DNA of 56,500 nucleotides from an uncultured Pseudomonadales bacterium. Its GTDB lineage: Bacteria > Pseudomonadota > Gammaproteobacteria > Pseudomonadales > Pseudohongiellaceae. The notes under the pieces are model-generated. The model saw nothing but the letters and a program-made list of their open reading frames with translations. It was not told where the DNA came from and searched no databases. A program made the position numbers and the translations under genes. This document shows, piece by piece, positions 15,421 to 23,421 of this stretch (position 1 is the first letter of the stretch; every line of letters starts with the position of its first letter). The stretch lies in contig CAMYOK010000008.1 in assembly GCA_947259995.1 (NCBI GenBank), positions 1 through 56,500 on the forward strand, given 5' to 3'.

Positions 15421-16586
15421 TAAAATATTACTCGCTTTAATAACCAATAAGTACCCACACCGGCAATCGTAACTGTAGCCGGGCGAGCGACGCGTTCAGT
15501 GTAAGCAGTCCAGCTTCGCAACCAGCCAACTGCTGCAAAAGCCAATATCAACACTGCAATCTGACCTGCTTCAACCCCAAGATTAAACATCAATAGGGCT
15601 GTGTAAAAATTTTCTGCGGGCAACATGAGCGCAGACAGTGCCGAGGCAAAACCTAATCCATGTAGCAGTCCAAACAAGGTCACTACGACTAATCGCCAGC
15701 GCGCTGAAAAATTGCTGTAAAGATTGTCCACTGCAATAAAGATAATCGAGGCTGCAATAAGAGGTTCTACGATGCTTGCCGGCACTGACACCATGCCCAG
15801 AGTGGCAAGTCCAAGCGACAGTGAATGCGCAACGGTAAAACAGCTAACTTGATAGAATAGTGTCGACAACCGTGTAGACAGAAAGAACAAACCCAAAACA
15901 AACACGATATGGTCCAAGCCCCACGGAATGATGTGCTGAAATCCGATTGCCAACCAACTCAAGCTCGGTATCCAACTCTGAAATACCGTTGCTAGCTTGC
16001 CCCCAAACGACGAATCAGCTACTGCAGAATCCGCGCTTAGTGGTATTGCTCGACTGCTGCGATCACTACTTGTTAGCAGTCGAGATACGGGTAGCTCGCG
16101 TGAGGCGGAATCGATGCGCAGTAAGGCAGGCCAAGGAATCTCCAGCCACTCGGCAATGCGCATTTCGATCGATGCATTGGCTAGCGCAGTTGCGGACTCT
16201 AATCCTAAGTTGCCAAAGTTGAATGTAAGCTCTGCCATTTGAGGAGAGAGGGTGTTTTCGATGGCTTCAAGCGAAGCCGCTGCTAGGCTCCAAGTTTCTA
16301 GCTTGGCGGAAACTGGCACACCGTTAACGAAAATGCCGAGACCATCCAGCAATTTATTGACCGCGGGCTCAAGGTTTAGCAACTGTTCACTGGAGTCCAT
16401 ATTCACCGTACGCCAGTATTCTTGCGGTGATAACAAAGACTGCCCTAAGTCTATTTTGACTCGCATGGTCACTGCTTCTGGATTTGTAGTATCCAGGTGC
16501 AGGTCTGTCATGTTCAGCAGATGAGCTTGAGCAACGCTTGTTATAAACAACAAACATAAGCCGCAGATAACTTTGTTTAGTTTCAT
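15420..16586 (-). CDS. HupE/UreJ-family membrane protein
   Basis: A 388-residue protein: signal peptide (residues 1-21, ending AQA-H), a periplasmic domain to about residue 205, then about six or seven transmembrane segments. The membrane half has the HupE/UreJ_2 family motifs: GLDHIVFVLGLFFL, FTVAHSLSLGLA, VEPLIAASI, LHGLGFAS and FNLGVEAGQ. Conserved His and Asp residues in these helices are thought to carry a transition metal (nickel or cobalt in characterised relatives). It leads the operon with the two metallo-beta-lactamase-fold genes and is translationally coupled to the first. A role in supplying metal to the exported enzyme is a reasonable guess, not shown. Confidence 0.85.
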   Translation of the reverse strand: MKLNKVICGLCLLFITSVAQAHLLNMTDLHLDTTNPEAVTMRVKIDLGQSLLSPQEYWRTVNMDSSEQLLNLEPAVNKLLDGLGIFVNGVPVSAKLETWSLAAASLEAIENTLSPQMAELTFNFGNLGLESATALANASIEMRIAEWLEIPWPALLRIDSASRELPVSRLLTSSDRSSRAIPLSADSAVADSSFGGKLATVFQSWIPSLSWLAIGFQHIIPWGLDHIVFVLGLFFLSTRLSTLFYQVSCFTVAHSLSLGLATLGMVSVPASIVEPLIAASIIFIAVDNLYSNFSARWRLVVVTLFGLLHGLGFASALSALMLPAENFYTALLMFNLGVEAGQIAVLILAFAAVGWLRSWTAYTERVARPATVTIAGVGTYWLLKRVIF

Positions 16587-16675
16587 TCCTGCTTCCCTAG
16601 AAAGCCAAGATTGTGAGGTTCACTGCTAAGAAGTCCTAGTGGCCGTGAGGACCGGCTGGGCGAGCCCAGGCGAGG

Positions 16676-16707
16676 TTCCTCATCTGACCAATAGCTTGAA
16701 CAGTAAA
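16676..16707 (+). pseudogene. Relic of the 3' end of a metallo-beta-lactamase gene
   Basis: Reads FLI-stop-PIA-stop where the gene at 12460-13371 ends FIIWPVG-stop. Together with the intact lipoprotein end next to it, it matches the 13348-13412 block over about 65 bases (roughly 85% identical by eye). It is the complementary half of the duplicated convergent gene pair. Confidence 0.6.
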
Positions 16708-16708
16708 A

Positions 16709-17842
16709 TCAGAGCGCGTCCCAAGTAGCCCAGTCGATTGTTCTTCCAGGATACGCTACGTTCGCAAATGGCCAGCTCTGCTCTATCCACATCTCTGTCC
16801 ATTCGAAAAGTAGCTCATCAAATCCTGCATCAAAATCGGCCTGCGTGACCCACATTGTCACTTGGGCGTCATATCCCGGTTTGCTGCTAGGGCGGACGTA
16901 GACACTGCCCATTTCTCGCTCACCATCCAGTGTGAGTACACCATAGGCGAAAGATTCACGTCGTTCGAAACGGCCTTGCTCATTCAACATGTCCTGCATA
17001 GCGTCTTCATCAGTGATGCCTTCACGAGGCCAGTTCCCAGAGCGGGAAAAAGTCTTTTGCAGATGCTCAATCGATGACATATAAGCAGCGTAATCGAGAT
17101 CCACAATTTCCGGACCAAGGGGTACCAACTTGAAGCCCCAACCCCCAACAAGTTCCGAAGGCTCGAACACGTCCGGAATAAACGCGTCATCAAGCGCTGC
17201 TTGTGCCTTAATATCATCTAGGTACAGTTTGTACTGCCTGTAACCTTCAGTCATGGCCCGAGAACAGTCCTGGGGTGTATCACGCACACCATCGGTACGC
17301 TTGCAGGGCTCCTCTATCAGCTCAGCCAAATTTTCCCGCACCCACACTCCGGCATCGCGGTAAATGGGTTGATCATTAGAGCTGGTATCGACATTGACAA
17401 TAACGCCATCTTCAAATGTCAGGTGAAAGGTATCCGTCACATCGAAGCCTGTCTCAAGAGCCTGCACTCGATCATCCTGCACGGTGACAGGGCAGACTAT
17501 CGTGCCCCCTTCTTCTTCAAGAGCACAAGGCGGACGAACCAATACCTTGTAATTGCCCCCTTCAGCCGAGGCCTGGTAGCCAAGGATACCCGCCTTGGAA
17601 TCACCCGCCTCAGTGAGAAATGGCTCCAAGCGGCTGGCATCGAAGGAATAGAACGCATCGATCATTCCTTCGGCCTTTTCAAGATTTGCCGCCAGTTCTG
17701 TTTTTTCAGGTTCCATTGCAAGTTCTGTTTTTTCAGGTTCTGTTGCCATCGCTGTGGACACCTCCGGCTCATTGGAACATGCGGCCAGACCCAACAAACA
17801 TAGTGTAGAAACTGCAGCTCGTTTCTTTAATGACCTGTACAT
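16709..17842 (-). CDS. Lipoprotein with an unnamed secreted domain fused to a GNAT-like domain
   Basis: A 377-residue lipoprotein: signal peptide with lipobox LLGLAAC (lipidated Cys22), then an acidic linker with a tandem EPEKTELA repeat. Residues about 55-210 form a domain shared with the gene at 22647-23255 (common words IDAFYSF, GGNYKVL, DDRVQALETGFDVTDTFHLTF, SSNDQPIYR, WVREN, CSRAM). Residues about 225-377 resemble GNAT acetyltransferases (ERRESFAYGVLTLDGE, GSVYVRPSSKPGYDAQVTMWV). A GNAT fold outside the cytoplasm is odd because acetyl-CoA is not expected there, so it may be a ligand-binding relic of the fold. Cys pairs in the first domain could form disulfides. Function unknown. Confidence 0.8.
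   Translation of the reverse strand: MYRSLKKRAAVSTLCLLGLAACSNEPEVSTAMATEPEKTELAMEPEKTELAANLEKAEGMIDAFYSFDASRLEPFLTEAGDSKAGILGYQASAEGGNYKVLVRPPCALEEEGGTIVCPVTVQDDRVQALETGFDVTDTFHLTFEDGVIVNVDTSSNDQPIYRDAGVWVRENLAELIEEPCKRTDGVRDTPQDCSRAMTEGYRQYKLYLDDIKAQAALDDAFIPDVFEPSELVGGWGFKLVPLGPEIVDLDYAAYMSSIEHLQKTFSRSGNWPREGITDEDAMQDMLNEQGRFERRESFAYGVLTLDGEREMGSVYVRPSSKPGYDAQVTMWVTQADFDAGFDELLFEWTEMWIEQSWPFANVAYPGRTIDWATWDAL
17694..17740 (-). repeat. 27-base tandem repeat inside the lipoprotein gene
   Basis: Two identical 20-base words (17694-17713 and 17721-17740) with a 27-base period encode the repeated EPEKTELA of the linker after the lipidated Cys. Copy number could vary by slippage without a frameshift, because 27 is a multiple of three. 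Confidence 0.8.
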
Positions 17843-17923
17843 AAAAAATTCTCCGAATTAATTGATGGTTAGTTACGGCGTCATGCGTACCGAAGATAAA
17901 GTTGATTAGTAAAATATTTAAGA

Positions 17924-19429
17924 TTAGTCCACCAAATCTTCCACTAGCTCAGGCATGGAATCTGGGGAGAGTTGAGCGACATCCTTAATCACGGCCGCGC
18001 CAAGCTTATTCAGTTCTGCATCTAGCAACTGTTGCACCAAATCGGTACAACCACCGCAGCCCGTGGATGCGAAGGTCTGAGTCTTAATGTGGTCCAAAGT
18101 AGTTGCGCCGTTTTTTACTGCACTGGTAATGACCAGCTTACATACATCGTTGCAGTAGCAAATCGTATCAGTATCGGCGTAGTCATCTTCAAAAGTGCCT
18201 TCACTTTCTGTGCTGGGCTGAATCATTATCTGAGGGTCTGCCGGAAGCTCATCCCTATTTAGCGCTATTCTCAGAAAGTTTTCGTAGTCACCCACATCAC
18301 CAACAAGTACTGCGCCGAGCAAAGTTTTTTCATCCTCGGAAACCACTAAGCTTTTGTATATATCGCCCGAGACATCACTGTAAGAATAGGTTTTTGCACC
18401 CGGCGTGCGGGCAATGGAATCGCCAATACTCGCCACATCCACACCCAGCAATTTAAGCTTAGTGCTCATGTCGGAACCTTTGAATTTAGCTTGGCCTCCA
18501 GTTATTTGTGATGCAGCCACTTTTGCCATTTGGTATCCAGGGGCTACTAATCCAAAAATCCGACCTTCCCAGGCGGCGCACTCCCCAATGGCATAAATAT
18601 TCTCCTCGGATGTTTTGCAACGATCATCAATCGCTATGCCACCGCGAGGGCCTAGGTTTATTCCGCACTTTTTAGCTAAGTCATCATGAGGGCGAATCCC
18701 CGCAGAGAAAATAATCATATCGGTTTCAAGATGGGAGCCATCGGTGAAATTCAGGCGGTATCGGCAATGTTCTCCATCACTAATTTCTAGGGTGCTTTTT
18801 TGGGTGTGAACGTTCACGCCAAGCCTTTCGATTTTGTCATGTAGAAGCTTGGAGCCGCCGTCGTCTAGCTGCACTGACATCAGTTTTGGTGCAAACTCCA
18901 CGACATGGGTTGCAAGGCCCATGCCCTTTATAGCGTAGGCTGCCTCCAGCCCTAGCAAGCCACCACCAAGCACAACCCCAACTTTGCTTTGCGCGCCGGA
19001 GGCCTTAATTTTCTCAAGGTCTTCTATTGTTCTATACTCATGACAATGTTCCTGATCGTTACCTGGAACCGGGGGCACAAAAGGATAGGAACCGGTGGCT
19101 AGCACCAGCTTGTCATAGGATTGCAAATGACCACTTTGAGTAGTAATCCATTTTTCTGACTTATTGATATCAACCACTTTATCGTCAAGAATGAAATTCA
19201 CACCCTTGTTGCGATAATATTCTTGTTCGGTGAGTGCCAGATCGGCAGCAGTAGACCCTGAAAAATAGCTGCTAAGATGAACCCTGTCGTAGGCCAGTCT
19301 CGGCTCATTCGAAAAGGTGGTAATCTCATAATCATCAGCGTTGTCGCTAGCGAGAAGATACTCGATAAACTGGTGACCAACCATACCGTTTCCGACTACG
19401 ACAAGCTTTTGCTTTTTCTTTGTATTCAT
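17924..19429 (-). CDS. NirB-like FAD/NAD(P)H reductase with BFD [2Fe-2S] domain, no siroheme domain
   Basis: A 501-residue cytosolic flavoprotein matching the N-terminal half of assimilatory nitrite reductase large subunit (NirB/NasB type): FAD site VVVGNGMVG (10-18), NAD site VVLGGGLLGLEAA (about 158-170), second FAD segment NIYAIGECAAW, then a bacterioferritin-associated-ferredoxin-like domain with Cys424, Cys426, Cys458 and Cys461 in CxC...CxxC order. NirB continues for some 300 residues of sulfite/nitrite-reductase domains, absent here. Such short forms are electron-transfer subunits, for instance in nitrate reductases, but no nitrate or nitrite reductase gene is nearby. The reading frame ends cleanly, so it is not an obvious truncation. 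Electron acceptor unknown. Confidence 0.88.
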   Translation of the reverse strand: MNTKKKQKLVVVGNGMVGHQFIEYLLASDNADDYEITTFSNEPRLAYDRVHLSSYFSGSTAADLALTEQEYYRNKGVNFILDDKVVDINKSEKWITTQSGHLQSYDKLVLATGSYPFVPPVPGNDQEHCHEYRTIEDLEKIKASGAQSKVGVVLGGGLLGLEAAYAIKGMGLATHVVEFAPKLMSVQLDDGGSKLLHDKIERLGVNVHTQKSTLEISDGEHCRYRLNFTDGSHLETDMIIFSAGIRPHDDLAKKCGINLGPRGGIAIDDRCKTSEENIYAIGECAAWEGRIFGLVAPGYQMAKVAASQITGGQAKFKGSDMSTKLKLLGVDVASIGDSIARTPGAKTYSYSDVSGDIYKSLVVSEDEKTLLGAVLVGDVGDYENFLRIALNRDELPADPQIMIQPSTESEGTFEDDYADTDTICYCNDVCKLVITSAVKNGATTLDHIKTQTFASTGCGGCTDLVQQLLDAELNKLGAAVIKDVAQLSPDSMPELVEDLVD

Positions 19430-19764
19430 TCATTCCTCGCTGGATAGTTCATCTCAATAGCCCTACTGAATAGCAAAGAAAGTGCCAATAGGAATGTTAT
19501 TAGTTAAATGGCTTGAAAGCGCATGATTGCGCGCATTAAATACCGCCCATTCTTTATTGACTGCACTATAAGTAACCAATGTCACTATTTTGGATTCAAT
19601 ATGGTGCGATTTTGAAATGTCTATAAAAGGTGGGGGGCTTGCCAGTGTGTGTTAGATGATGAGAGGACGACGCAGTGAGTGGGTGACAACTGGCCGTTTG
19701 CAGAGCAAGCCTTCCCAGGTCGATCCATTGAATGGACCGCCTGGGATCAGCTCTAGTCGATTAC
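19430..19764. other. Intergenic region with a nested stem-loop
   Basis: 335 bases with no credible gene. A nested stem-loop lies at 19713-19746: outer TCCCAGG/CCTGGGA, inner TCCAT/ATGGA, about 20 bases beyond the stop of the hydroxylase gene, which it may terminate, although no T-run follows on the minus strand. The promoter of the reductase gene should lie near 19440-19520; I cannot define it. Confidence 0.4.
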
Positions 19765-20823
19765 CTACAAATCCTTGAGGCGTTTGTCGGAATAGAAGCA
19801 CAGCATAAGCTGGTCTTTGATGGAAAGGCGAACGCGCTTGCCTGCGCCAGTGGCTCCCACCTCAGAGTCGCCGCAGTAAGTGCCGAAGACGCGGTCCCAG
19901 AAAATGATGTCACAACCGTAGTTGGAATCTGCCTGACGGCGCTCATGTGCATGGTGGCAATGATGCTGCTGTGCGGTAGCAAAGAACCAGTCCCACACAG
20001 GCATTGAAACCATAGGCAGATTGGCATGGTTAAATCTGCCGTTCCACATGCCGAAGGCTGCTGAAACGATGAAAACTTCATCGCTTGCACCCATCAGGGC
20101 CGCAGCAATTGGACCAGCGAGGCCAAGCGACAGACGTTCGAATGGATGGGTACGGCCGCCGCGCATGGCGCTCATCTTGGTGATGTGATGATGCGTCGCG
20201 TGCATACGCCACCAGAACAGTGACTCGTGCTGAATCCGATGCAGCCAGTAGTAGAAGAAGCTGGAAGTAAATCGGATAACCAGCCCGGCGCCAATCAGCC
20301 CGAGGACTGTAGTGGGTTGAAATTCGATATGCAGCGGAGCCATATCACGCAGAGCACGGAAGCCCTCAGAAACTGGCGTGCGATACATGCCGGAAACGAT
20401 AGGCCCCCAAAGCAAAGCCCCCGAAGCCAGCCAAAACACGTCTTCTAGCATTTCGTCGGGCTTGAGCAGCCAGGATTTTTTCTTCGCCCAAAAACGTTCG
20501 GCGATCAGCAGAAGAGGCGTGGAAAAGATCGAAACGATCAGCGCCCATATTCCGTAGTACTCCCCACCCCATTCGTTTACCACAATGGCGGCGACCAGTA
20601 GCGTTGAGCCCGCCACCAGAACCGGCTGGGGTAGCGCCCAAAGAATAGAGTTCAAATTCCATGTCACCTTACTGCCTTCGGTGATAATGCCCTCTTCTGT
20701 GCGCACTAATGGCTTGCCGGAGGGGCCCAACTCTGGTGATGCGGAGGCCTTCTCGGGTGTTGATTTATCCACTAAGTCAAGCGGATTACCTATATCGAAA
20801 GAATTTATGGGTTGATCACTCAT
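19765..20823 (-). CDS. Membrane fatty acid hydroxylase / sterol desaturase family protein
   Basis: A 352-residue integral membrane protein of the fatty-acid-hydroxylase superfamily, which uses a di-iron centre to hydroxylate or desaturate lipids. The three histidine boxes are present: HRIQH (195-199), HATHHH (208-213) and HHCHH (287-291). Hydrophobic segments lie at about 57-80, 90-108, 130-146 and 172-192, before the boxes. The first 50 residues are hydrophilic and look disordered. It stands between the reductase and a pilin-like membrane protein on the same strand, with no operon spacing. The reductase at 17924 could in principle supply electrons; that is only proximity. Lipid substrate unknown. 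Confidence 0.88.
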   Translation of the reverse strand: MSDQPINSFDIGNPLDLVDKSTPEKASASPELGPSGKPLVRTEEGIITEGSKVTWNLNSILWALPQPVLVAGSTLLVAAIVVNEWGGEYYGIWALIVSIFSTPLLLIAERFWAKKKSWLLKPDEMLEDVFWLASGALLWGPIVSGMYRTPVSEGFRALRDMAPLHIEFQPTTVLGLIGAGLVIRFTSSFFYYWLHRIQHESLFWWRMHATHHHITKMSAMRGGRTHPFERLSLGLAGPIAAALMGASDEVFIVSAAFGMWNGRFNHANLPMVSMPVWDWFFATAQQHHCHHAHERRQADSNYGCDIIFWDRVFGTYCGDSEVGATGAGKRVRLSIKDQLMLCFYSDKRLKDL

Positions 20824-20895
20824 TGCTGTTGCTCCTGAGCTTTTTCGCTAATGGTTAATGTAAATTGATTAGTCATAAATTGGTTTGTTGAAAAT

Positions 20896-21672
20896 CTAGC
20901 AGGCATTTTTGCTACCACAAGTGCCAGTGGTTGCCCACTCAACTTCTCCGTCTTCGATCTTTGGGGTAAGAATATAGGTCACCCCATCCAGGTTGGACTC
21001 ATCCGTCATCCACGTGGCAATGATCTGGCCGTCGATGACAGAAATGCCATGGGCCTGTTCAGAAACAAGCACCTCATCGGGCAACCCTGCCACGCCGCTA
21101 TCAAGAGAATCCATGTCGCCGGCGCTCCCGGATAGCAGAGCAGCCTCTATCGTGTCTTGGATAGGCTCCACCATCTCGACCAGTTCGCTATAGGTAAACT
21201 CAGTGTTCATATCTTCTACTCTGTCAACATTCCTCATCTGATAGATGACGAATAATGCGACGATCACACCCCCGAATGCGAATAAGGCCAGCCGCTCCTT
21301 ATCGGGCTGAGTTTCACTTGCGTCCGTTGAATGCTCAGTTGATTTGGAGTCTTCGGTAGAATTGGACGTGGTGGCAGATGCCAAGGTCTCTTCGTATGTG
21401 GAACCGGCCGCGTGCTCGCCGATACCGTCACCCCAACCCATAGTGCTCAACTGGGCAACGGCCCAAGCCATCAGAACAGAGACCAGCGCACCGATGAGTT
21501 TGTTATTGCCTTCGAATTCCAGGTAGCCCCAGATGGCAATGCAGACAACGATCAATGCAAAGCCCATAACTAAAGGAGAAATTTCTCTCCCAGCGATTTT
21601 CACAGTACTGTCAAACTTGACCTTCGTTAACAGGAGATCAAACTTGTCGACCAGATTATTCCAAGTTTCCAT
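20896..21672 (-). CDS. Membrane protein with pilin-like C-terminal domain
   Basis: A 258-residue protein. Residues about 30-50 and 55-75 are two hydrophobic segments (SPLVMGFALIVVCIAIWGYL and the following one), then a Ser/Thr/Glu-rich linker, a third segment near 130-147 (LALFAFGGVIVALFVIY), and a periplasmic C-terminal part. That part has the layout of a type IV pilin body after its helix: EPIQDTIEAALLSG, a 'YILTPKIEDGEVEW' strand pair and a terminal GTCGSKNAC with two Cys. There is no prepilin peptidase site. I start at 21672, where the protein begins METWNNLVDK and a G-rich site precedes; longer readings lack any ribosome-binding site. No known family named; the pilin comparison is mine. 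Confidence 0.6.
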   Translation of the reverse strand: METWNNLVDKFDLLLTKVKFDSTVKIAGREISPLVMGFALIVVCIAIWGYLEFEGNNKLIGALVSVLMAWAVAQLSTMGWGDGIGEHAAGSTYEETLASATTSNSTEDSKSTEHSTDASETQPDKERLALFAFGGVIVALFVIYQMRNVDRVEDMNTEFTYSELVEMVEPIQDTIEAALLSGSAGDMDSLDSGVAGLPDEVLVSEQAHGISVIDGQIIATWMTDESNLDGVTYILTPKIEDGEVEWATTGTCGSKNAC

Positions 21673-21998
21673 ATTAGCCCCCGCCTCTTTTTGAGACATC
21701 AAACAAAATAATGCGCAAATTTTGTGCGCGCTATGCGACGTATTTGTGCGTTTTGGCGCTATACACTGCCAAAAGCATCCAGTTGTAGATTTAATTAGCA
21801 AATACTGTGCCTAGCTTAGTGAGTCGCGCTTGGTGCACTCCAGATGGGCTGGGGAAAACCTCGTGGAACACGAAGGCATCGGTACTGATCAGTAAGCCCC
21901 GTAGAAAATAAAATGGCGCTTGGGTGCGAAAATTGCATGGTGCCGTGTGCCTGCAATAGTGCAGGACATCTTTATCTGAAAAATTGGAGTTCAGCTCG
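21673..21998. other. Divergent intergenic region between two pilin-like genes
   Basis: 326 bases between two divergently read genes, so it must hold both promoters. I see no strong repeats or known regulatory motif. GCGCAAAT/ATTTGTGCG words near 21712-21752 (GCGCAAATTTTGTGCGC and ATTTGTGCGTTTTGGCGC) are repeated and partly palindromic, and could be a binding site. Confidence 0.4.
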
Positions 21999-22556
21999 AT
22001 GACAAAACCACAAACACGCAGCCGGCAGGCTGGCTTCACAATCACCGAGATGATTGTCTATCCCATGATAGTAGTAACGCTCATAGCAGTTGCTTTTGGT
22101 TATTACCACAACTCCAGAATCGACGACGCAGTCTCTGCTGCTGTTGATCTGGGGTTAGAACAGAAGGCAATTATTGAAGAGTACTTCGATACCTACGGCG
22201 AGATGCCACAATCAGAAGCGGACATCAATCTGAGTTCTTTCCGTTCAGAAGGCATTCTCATCGGCATGGACTACCGGGCAGGTGAGTTGGGAGTACCTGC
22301 TGCAGACAAATCACGCATCGGTACGCTCAGGGCTTTGGTAAATATGGAAGAATTTGGCCTGCGATTCGAAGAGATTGAATCTGGCTTCCTGCTCATTGCG
22401 CGAGCTCAGGACGACGACACCATCAAATGGGACTGCGTGGCAGACGGGGTCACAGCAGACGCCTTAGGCAGGTCCTACTTGCCAAAGACCTGTAGCGCCG
22501 CGAAAGACGACGAAGATGAGGAAGGTGGCGAAGACGAAGAACTGGAAGATCTGTAA
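21999..22556 (+). CDS. Type IV pilin-like protein with class III leader
   Basis: A 185-residue protein with a classical prepilin N-terminus: short basic leader (TKPQTRSRQAG), cleavage G-F, Glu at +5 (FTITE) and a hydrophobic helix (MIVYPMIVVTLIAVAFGYY). The body ends with a Cys-bounded loop (WDC ... LPKTC) as in major pilins, then an unusual tail of about 20 mostly acidic residues. The ATG at 21999 follows GGAG ten bases upstream; an in-frame TTG five codons earlier lies on that site and is rejected. No pilus assembly genes are nearby, so it is an orphan (pseudo)pilin relying on machinery encoded elsewhere. It is divergent from the pilin-like membrane protein at 20896. Confidence 0.82.
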   Translation: MTKPQTRSRQAGFTITEMIVYPMIVVTLIAVAFGYYHNSRIDDAVSAAVDLGLEQKAIIEEYFDTYGEMPQSEADINLSSFRSEGILIGMDYRAGELGVPAADKSRIGTLRALVNMEEFGLRFEEIESGFLLIARAQDDDTIKWDCVADGVTADALGRSYLPKTCSAAKDDEDEEGGEDEELEDL

Positions 22557-22646
22557 AGGTGACAGGCTCGTTACAGAACGCCAACTCTGGAATGCTCTTT
22601 TGTATTTTTACAGCAACCCCATTTATTCACTATTCAAGGAGATACT

Positions 22647-23255
22647 ATGAAAACTTTTCAGCGCTCGATCACGATCACCTCTGTGGCTTGCCTCACCGCC
22701 TGGCTTGGCGCTAGCTCGGCGATCGCGCAACCCGAAGCCGCCGATCCAGACTTAGTGATTGCCGAGTCTTTCATCGACGCCTTCTACTCCTTCGAACCTG
22801 ACCGTCTAGCGCCGATCATGGCGGCAGCACCGGAAACCGCACCGCGTCTGCTCTACTATCAGGGCTCGGCGAAGGGCGGGAACTACGAAGTGCTGCTGCG
22901 CACGCCCTGCGCCCGAGACGAAGAAGGGATCGTGAACTGCCCCGTGAAGGTAAAGGACGATCGAGTGCAGGCACTCGGTACAGGCTTCGACGTCACCGAC
23001 ACCTTCCACCTCACCTTCGATGACGGTGTGCTCGTCAAGGTCACGACCAGTTCGAACGATCAGGACATCTATCGCGAGGCCGCAGTGTGGGTGCGCGAGA
23101 ACATGCCTGAGGTCGCAGAAGGCCCATGCAAAAACCGTGGGACAATGGAGGGCACTCCCGTGGAGTGTTCGCGCGCCATGACCGCCGGTTACAAGGCCTT
23201 TGTCGCGAGCCCGGACTTCCCCGGCGTGCCGCCTCTTCCGGACGAGGCTCAGTGA
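22647..23255 (+). CDS. Secreted protein, paralogue of the lipoprotein's first domain
   Basis: A 202-residue exported protein: signal peptide (about residues 1-27, ending AIA-Q), then a single domain closely matching residues 55-210 of the lipoprotein at 16709-17842. Shared words include IDAFYSFE, GGNYEVL, CPVKVKDDRVQAL, TGFDVTDTFHLTF, SSNDQDIYR, WVREN and CSRAMT, with conserved Cys that may pair. It lacks the lipobox and the GNAT-like part, so it should be a soluble periplasmic or released form. A strong GGAG site precedes the ATG. The gene is GC-richer than its neighbours in codon use. I do not recognise the domain as a named family; a SnoaL/NTF2-like fold is possible but unproven. Confidence 0.8.
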   Translation: MKTFQRSITITSVACLTAWLGASSAIAQPEAADPDLVIAESFIDAFYSFEPDRLAPIMAAAPETAPRLLYYQGSAKGGNYEVLLRTPCARDEEGIVNCPVKVKDDRVQALGTGFDVTDTFHLTFDDGVLVKVTTSSNDQDIYREAAVWVRENMPEVAEGPCKNRGTMEGTPVECSRAMTAGYKAFVASPDFPGVPPLPDEAQ

Positions 23256-23267
23256 TCAGGAATGGAG

Positions 23268-23291
23268 CGACCCCGGCCGATGCCGGGGTCG
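23268..23291 (+). terminator. Strong GC hairpin after the secreted-protein gene
   Basis: Perfect 10-base stem CGACCCCGGC / GCCGGGGTCG with loop CGAT, 12 bases after the stop codon. It has the shape of an intrinsic terminator but no T-run (TACGTTTAC follows). Confidence 0.5.
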
Positions 23292-23421
23292 TACGTTTAC
23301 AAGAACCCACTAAAACTTCAGCAAGAATCGCCTCAACCCAAAGCCTCTCCTCGCACATAATAGACTGATCGTTACAACTGATATCAACATCGATATTGAA
23401 GCTGTACTTCACCCGCCGCAC
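23292..23421 (-). pseudogene. Relic of a third copy of the secreted-domain family
   Basis: On the minus strand about 42 codons read in one frame as a decayed copy of the family at 16709 and 22647: IDVDISCNDQSIMCEERLW, then VEAILAEVLVGSCKRT, against VNVDTSSNDQPIYR...VWV...LAE....CKRT in the lipoprotein. Neither the start nor the rest of the domain can be found. It runs opposite to the intact secreted-protein gene and ends at that gene's terminator hairpin. The 300 bases that follow, up to the receptor gene, hold no gene that I can see. Confidence 0.65.

Noticed and set aside
23041..23291. Continuation of the 23292-23421 relic as a longer antisense gene
   Set aside because: Beyond CKRT the frame only reads the opposite strand of the terminator hairpin and the intact secreted-protein gene; similarity to the family stops there.
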